In this document: piece by piece, positions 58,868 through 64,000 of the stretch | Numbering within the stretch: position 1 is the first letter of the stretch | How the letters are laid out: the number at the start of each line of letters is the position of its first letter | Origin: Isoperla grammatica | Taxonomy: Eukaryota > Arthropoda > Insecta > Plecoptera > Perlodidae | Direction: 5' to 3' | Assembly (NCBI GenBank): GCA_945910005.1 | Contig: OX246749.1 | Coordinates: forward strand, 33,754,084-33,818,083 | Length of the DNA: 64,000 nt | Translations under genes and position numbers: made by a program | Notes under the pieces: generated by a model | Seen by the model: only the letters and a program-made list of their open reading frames with translations | What the model was told of the DNA's origin: nothing | The model's database searches: none

Positions 58868-59210
58868 TATAGGGAGTATTCGCGTGACGCCACAATGTCA
58901 CGTGATTGGTAGTTCATTGTTACTAAGTTTCAGCTGGCGTTTGATGCAGATTCAACTGTTCTCTAACTTTGGTTTGCTATTATTACTTAAAATCAACATA
59001 AACAAACTCTTTTGTCTCGATTACTCTTTTAATCGTTTACAAAAGTATACAATAATCATTTTCGTACACTTTATCGGGGGATATACGTGTTCAAACTTGT
59101 CTTCCCTAACAATATTATTCGTTTTCTATTGACAGCTAAATGAAACTTGAAATAGTACTATAGGTGGCCTCCAATATGGCCGATGTCACGTCACGTGAAT
59201 ACTCCCTATA
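58868..59210. mobile_element. CRE-MITE, complete
   Basis: The ends TATAGGGAGTATTCGCGTGA and TCACGTGAATACTCCCTATA are inverted, 343 bp. TA at each border fits a TA target. Interior as in the other copies. Confidence 0.9.
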
Positions 59211-59286
59211 CTGGTCACAAGCTAACTATTCACACTCAATGCAAATACAGTTTTAAGTTGTTGGAGGCTCTCACGGCCCGTAGATG

Positions 59287-59505
59287 GGAACAGATTGTTT
59301 TCTTCTGGGTAGTTTCGTCGTGTCGGTACAGAGTTTGCACTCGACGTTTCGCCACCCATGTTGGTGGTTTTTTTCAAGACTGGTCCAGTTTTTCAAGACC
59401 AGTCTTGAAAAAGCCACCAACATGGGTGGCGAAAAACCTCGAGTGAAAACTCTGTACCGACACGACGAAACAACCCAGAAGAAAATATCAATCTGTTCCC
59501 ATAGT
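59287..59505. repeat. Foldback with ~100-bp arms
   Basis: The left arm (GGGAACAGATTGTTTTCTTC ... GTTTCGCCACCCATGTTGG ... TCAAGACTGGTC) faces its inverse across about 12 bp. The arms differ by a few bases and small indels. GGCGAAAC next to a small stem recalls sequences found in Penelope-like or LINE ends, but no coding part supports that. Confidence 0.85.
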
Positions 59506-59579
59506 CTAGTCTTATTGTATTTATTTATTTTATGGGCACAGTGCTTTCTTTAGCCTGCTGATTGATGAATGATAACGAG

Positions 59580-60400
59580 GAAGGAGGGAGGGGAAGCCTG
59601 GTACCGGCACGTAGTCTACACCCGTCGAAAAGTAAAGCCAAACGAGGCTATAGCCCATTGGTAAGCCTCAAAATGATGCTGAAATTTAAAAAAAATCACG
59701 AAAATCGAAAAGTGTAAAAAGAATAATATTGGAAAGCGAAATTTAAAAGTGTCTGTCCCAGTTATTTTACAATTTACTCAAGGGTAAAATTTAGAATTTA
59801 GCTATGACACAAGTTGCCAAAGAACATCTTCCCAATTCATAGAATTATACTTTTTTTAAGTTTTGCAACATTTGTTAAATGTACTCCCCCCTCCCCCTCT
59901 CCAAGTCAGACGGTTAGAAAGAAATCAACCAATACCTTATGATCATGCAAACAAAACATTGCTGAGAAAAAAATTGTGGAGCCACCCCCTTCAATGGTTT
60001 GAAACCATCAATAATTTTATAAAATGTAAAAAACGGAATATTTCCTCGAAAGATCCGGATGTAAAAGCCAATGTTATATGACATTGGTGACCTTATCATT
60101 GTTATGTTATGGTAATTATAACGAATGAACATCAGGGTAAACTAGGCCTAGGTTTCTAGGCTAGGTCCCATGCTGTGACATGTATATATACAACCACTTA
60201 GCACCAGTTAAGTTTTAACCAGATCGTAATTGAAAGCCAACAGGTTGTTAACATCTTATTAACACACAGCACGAGCTGGCCGAACAGTCTTGACACTATT
60301 GTTAGACCCCCCCACCGCCAGCTGTGCATGCTATGTTGGTCTAATCACATCCACCGCCTTTAATAGCTCAGCGGTCGACAAGACAAGGTCGAGCATATGC
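59580..60400. other. Unassigned DNA
   Basis: Apart from a short stretch shared with about 11590-11650 (CCGGCACGTAG), nothing is recognised. The ORF at 59863-60081 has no supporting feature. Confidence 0.45.
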
Positions 60401-60414
60401 TAATATGGCTTGCG

Positions 60415-60732
60415 TATAGGGTACGCACAACACCAAAACACAACAATGAAACAAATGAATTGAACCGATGGACAAACAATCTGTCAAAAAAATATATGAA
60501 GTTCTGAAGTTGGAAAAAACAAACGTTCAGAACGATTACAAACTTTCAGATAGTTGCTTTCCATTACTGAACATAAATTTTAACTGGCGAGCAGTTACTA
60601 TCGTTACAACTAATTGTTTCTCTTCATTATTTGCAAAGATATTACTATGACGGCTTGTTGTTTGTCCACCAGTTCAATTCATTTATTCCATTGTTGTAGC
60701 TCGGCTGTTACGTCAGTTGTGCGTACCCTATA
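60415..60732. mobile_element. MITE family R relative, GGGTACGCACAAC ends
   Basis: TATAGGGTACGCACAAC and GTTGTGCGTACCCTATA are perfect inverses. The interior (CAACAATGAAACAAATG, GACGGCTTGTTGTTTGTCC) is family R-like. TA borders. Confidence 0.9.
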
Positions 60733-60749
60733 TATGCAAATAGTTAATA

Positions 60750-61079
60750 TATAGTTTGACGCTCCCCTCCATCGCTATGTGACCACCCCTCACCCCCGTG
60801 CCAACCCGACAATCATATCGTATTCATTCATTACATATTATATTATTTATAAACACTCAAAGTTGTTATGATGGGCGGTGGTCACATTACTAGGGGTTGG
60901 AGCTTTTGAACTGTGTCAAACTTAAAATATCTGCACTCTACTAAGCTGTTTTTCAGATATTCTAAGTTTTACATAGTTTGAAGTTCCCCCCCCCCCCCCC
61001 CTAGTTATGTGACCACCACCAAGCTTAACAAATATTACTGATTATAGATAACACAAAATGAATAAATATGATGTGATTG

Positions 61080-61121
<42 letters not shown>

Positions 61122-61206
61122 TTAAAAAAATATGATAATTTGGGTCGATTTGTCACGAGTGTTTGAGGTGGTCACATAGCAATGGAGGGGAATGTCCAAC
61201 TATGGA
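60750..61206. mobile_element. Foldback MITE, CCCCTCCAT...GTGACCACC arms
   Basis: TCCCCTCCATCGCTATGTGA near 60757 faces TCACATAGCAATGGAGGGGA near 61170. A second nested pair is GGTGGTCACATTACTAGGGG with the C-run and CTAGTTATGTGACCACC. A C run (60986-61001) and (TAA)n (61078-61120) lie inside. Confidence 0.8.
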
Positions 61207-61284
61207 AGTCCCAAGTCTATTGCGCGGCTGCCCTCGGTCAAAGCCAAGTCAGAGTTCTAAGGTAATTTGGCCGGCCCGTAAATC

Positions 61285-61400
61285 AGTCTCTGGCCCACTC
61301 AGCGGTTGTCAATACTACAGACAGAACAAGTGTAATAAAAGTATCCAGCGGTTGTCAATACTACACACAGAACAAGTGTAATAAATATCCAGCGACCTTG
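61285..61400. repeat. ~57-bp tandem duplication
   Basis: CAGCGGTTGTCAATACTACA and ACAGAACAAGTGTAATAAA occur twice in a row. Confidence 0.9.
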
Positions 61401-61473
61401 CCTGACGCATCGGGAAGTGGCTTATTTACGGGTCAATGCTGGTAGGAGCACGTGGCCCGTGTGTAGGAGAATT

Positions 61474-62669
61474 AGGTATAGGTCTGCCTCATGTGCAGGT
61501 ATAGGTCTGCCTTATGTGCAGGTATAGGTCTGCCTCATGTGCAGGTATAGGTCTGTCTCATGTGCAGGTATAGGTCTGCCTCATGTGCAGGTATAGGTCT
61601 ACCTCATGTGCAAGTATAGGTCTGCCTCATGTGCAGGTATAGGTCTGCCTCATGTGCAGGTATAGGTCTGCCTCATGTGCAGGTATAGGTCTACCTCATG
61701 TGCAGGTATAGGTCTGCCTCATGTGCAGGTATAGGTCTACCTCATGTGCAGGTATAGGTCTGCCTCATGTGCAGGTATAGGTCTGTCTCATGTGCAGGTA
61801 TAGGTCTGCCTCATGTGCAGGTATAGGTCTGCCTCATGTGCAGGTATAGGTCTGTCTCATGTGCAGGTATAGGTCTGCCTCATGTGCAGGTATAGGTCTG
61901 CCTCATGTGCAGGTATAGGTCTGCCTCATGTGCAGGTATAGGTCTGCCTCATGTGCAGGTATAGGTCTACCTCATGTGCAAGTATAGGTCTGCCTCATGT
62001 GCAGGTATAGGTCTGTCTCATGTGCAGGTATAGGTCTGCCTCTGGTGCAGGTATAGGTCTGTCTCATGTGCAGGTATAGGTCTGCCTCATGTGCAGGTAT
62101 AGGTCTGTCTCATGTGCAGGTATAGGTCTGCCTCATGTGCAGGTATAGGTCTGCCTCATGTGCAGGTATAGGTCTGCCTCATGTGCAGGTATAGGTCTGC
62201 CTCATGTGCAGGTATAGGTCTGCCTCATGTGCAGGTATAGGTCTGCCTCATGTGCAGGTATAGGTCTGCCTCATGTGCAGGTATAGGTCTGCCTTATGTG
62301 CAGGTATAGGTCTACCTCATGTGCAAGTATAGGTCTGCCTCATGTGCAGGTATAGGTCTGCCTCATGTGCAGGTATAGGTCTGCCTCATGTGCAGGTATA
62401 GGTCTGCCTCATGTGCAGGTATAGGTCTGCCTCATGTGCAGGTATAGGTCTGCCTCATGTGCAGGTATAGGTCTGCCTCATGTACAGGTATAGGTCTGCC
62501 TCATGTGCAGGTATAGGTCTGCCTTATGTGCAGGTATAGGTCTACCTCATGTGCAAGTATAGGTCTGCCTCATGTGCAGGTATAGGTCTGTCTCATGTGC
62601 AGGTATAGGTCTGCCTCATGTGCAGGTATAGGTCTGTCTCATGTGCAGGTATAGGTCTGCCTCATGTGT
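61474..62669. repeat. 23-bp minisatellite, exactly 52 units
   Basis: Unit AGGTATAGGTCTGCCTCATG + TGC. 1196 bp divided by 23 is exactly 52, so no net length change is visible. Linked variants (CTACCTCATGTGCAAG preceded by CCTTATG) recur about 230 bp apart near 62292 and 62522, implying ten-unit block duplication. Confidence 0.96.
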
Positions 62670-62679
62670 AGATAGGCTT

Positions 62680-62775
62680 CTCAACATTATGTAATATATA
62701 GATGGTACAATATATACCAACCAATGTATCAAATATATTGTATCTGTTTGAGAATAAAATGATCTGAAATCTGAA
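62680..62775 (+). mobile_element. Retroposon 3' end with (ATCTGA)n tail
   Basis: TGTATCTGTTTGAGAATAAA runs into ATGATCTGAAATCTGAATCT, typical of a LINE 3' end with a simple tail. No coding part. Confidence 0.5.
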
Positions 62776-62779
62776 TCTG

Positions 62780-63415
62780 ACCACAACAAAAACACATTTC
62801 TTGCGATTTTAATAATGGTGGTAGTCCTTGCTCTTACCAGGTCGAAACAGGTTAATATATCAATGTTGCTTTTTTTCTCCCATTGTAGCGACCCCCAAGT
62901 GTTTTGCATAAATCCAATTAGAAAAATATAACTTTTTTTGTTTTTAATTTTATTACCTGAATCCCACTCTAAGGTGTGACCGGAATAACATTGAATACTA
63001 CATAACTGTCATATTTCGGTTATTATCATTATTAATGACAGCATCGGACCGAAGGTTTGCATCACACAAGGCTCAACCAATGAAAGTATCCATCTAACTC
63101 TCAAACAACTCAGCATCCCGCGGGCAAATACACCTGTTTTGACATCACACACGTTACCGTTTAGCTTTAGAAGGTCTTTGCATTTAATAATTCAATCGAA
63201 CAGTGAGCGGTAATCGAAGGTCTACGACTGCGCGTGGGGTCGAATTATTCGCGGCTATGTTGGTAGCAACAACAACAACAACGTCTTCAGGAAGGAACGA
63301 GTTTTGGGTTAAGGCTGATCCGACATGGGTTGGGCACTTTCGCAACCCGGAAATAATAATGAACGAATGTTATACTTGTGGGAATCGTTACAGTAATTGT
63401 TATTGGTTCGTTTTG
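62780..63415. other. Unassigned DNA
   Basis: No gene is recognised. An ORF at 63203-63484 runs into a CRE-MITE end and is not supported. Confidence 0.45.
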
Positions 63416-63417
63416 TC

Positions 63418-63482
63418 AGGGAGTATTTACGTGACGCCACAGCGGCAAATATGTGTTTACATATTTTTAGCTGTCAATAGAT
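63418..63482. mobile_element. CRE-MITE fragment
   Basis: AGGGAGTATTTACGTGACGC followed at once by the TTTAGCTGTCAATAGATGA inner sequence. Most of the interior and the right end are missing. Confidence 0.65.
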
Positions 63483-63599
63483 GATTGATTGATTGATTCT
63501 TTGTTTTCAACAGACCGAGGTCCGAGTCCCACTAGTGTTCATGTCACTAGTGTTTGAAAGAATTGTTTGTTAATTAACCAAAATTACCGTTTCTCTGAC

Positions 63600-63742
63600 T
63601 TATCTTTACAGTTATTTCTGAATTTATTTTGTAGTTTTGTATGTATATTTTATTTTGTATGTATATAGTTATTTTGTATAGTTTGTACTAATATTTGTAT
63701 TCTTTACAAATCATACGGTGAAAATAAATAAATAAATAAATT
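63600..63742 (+). mobile_element. Retroposon 3' end with (AAAT)n tail
   Basis: TTTTGTATGTATATTTTATT-rich 3' region ending in GGTGAAAATAAATAAATAAA. No coding part. Confidence 0.4.
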
Positions 63743-63754
63743 CAATATTTGGTG

Positions 63755-63880
63755 ATTGATGATCCATACATTCAATACATTATATATACATACGTTTCTT
63801 TTCGTCAAAAGACAATTATTGATGATCCATACATTCAATACATTATATATACATACGTTTCTTTTCGTCAAAAGACAATT
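63755..63880. repeat. 63-bp tandem duplication
   Basis: TTGATGATCCATACATTCAA through TTTCTTTTCGTCAAAAGACA occurs twice, nearly identical. Confidence 0.93.
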
Positions 63881-64000
63881 ATATATTTTTGTAAAAGCCG
63901 CTCTCTTAGCTTTAAGAAATCAGTTATTATCAAACTCTAGCCTGTTGTCTTGTAGTTTAGCGTGTCTATCAATGAACTATAATCGAGATGGTGATAGGTG

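Noticed and set aside
59396..59450. Hammerhead ribozyme suspected next to GGCGAAAC
   Set aside because: The GAAAC and a stem are present, but the required CTGATGA core is not; the site reads CTTGAAAA.
59183..59553. Overlapping plus-strand ORFs of 87 and 89 codons
   Set aside because: They lie across a foldback, and both arms contribute complementary coding, so they are structural by-products.

Overview
This window is non-coding-rich, AT-rich animal nuclear DNA. Evidence for that is spliceosomal introns, tRNA-derived SINEs, many MITEs and hAT elements, and long satellites. The only well-resolved promoter has a TATA box exactly 30 bp upstream of a TCAGTT initiator. That pairing, together with the transposon types, suggests an arthropod, possibly an insect; the species cannot be told. 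There is one 200-bp assembly gap (33214-33413). Most open reading frames here are chance or repeat-derived.

Layout. From 1 to about 17.9 kb lies repeat-rich DNA: a 13-bp minisatellite, SINEs, MITEs, a decayed hAT element with a perfect 8-bp target duplication, a ~178-bp tandem array interrupted by a TTA-flanked MITE, and a 72-bp minisatellite open on both strands. From 17.94 to 55.9 kb lies a tandem segmental duplication. Copy A runs 17943-33112 and copy B 33414-55899. Each copy carries a promoter, a long 5' UTR and one coding exon of about 91 codons ending at a GTAAGT splice donor. The two exons differ by 8 synonymous and 2 conservative replacement changes with no indels, so this is real coding sequence under constraint. 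The protein is not recognised. From 55.9 kb to the end lies more repeat DNA: SINEs, MITEs, a foldback and a 52-copy 23-bp minisatellite.

The two copies act as natural filled-site/empty-site pairs and give the boundaries and relative order of many events. Copy B alone gained a 5685-bp element (38647-44331) with CATGGA-type inverted ends and a CTTAGAT target duplication. It carries a decayed, spliced gene whose last exon resembles the helix-turn-helix domain of DDE_Tnp_4-type transposases. Copy B also gained a 1089-bp hAT element (8-bp duplication ATTGTTGT), several MITEs, a ~0.5-kb micro-inversion, and growth of a ~175-bp unit from 1 to about 16 copies. Copy A alone gained a ~1.6-kb satellite-bearing insertion that ends in a perfect 128-bp inverted repeat, plus other MITEs. 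A 124-bp hairpin-bearing unit right after the exon's splice donor is present four times in A and twice in B.

The best candidates for something undescribed are the duplicated constrained first exon with its intronic hairpin array, and the 5.7-kb two-ended element with its gene remnant.
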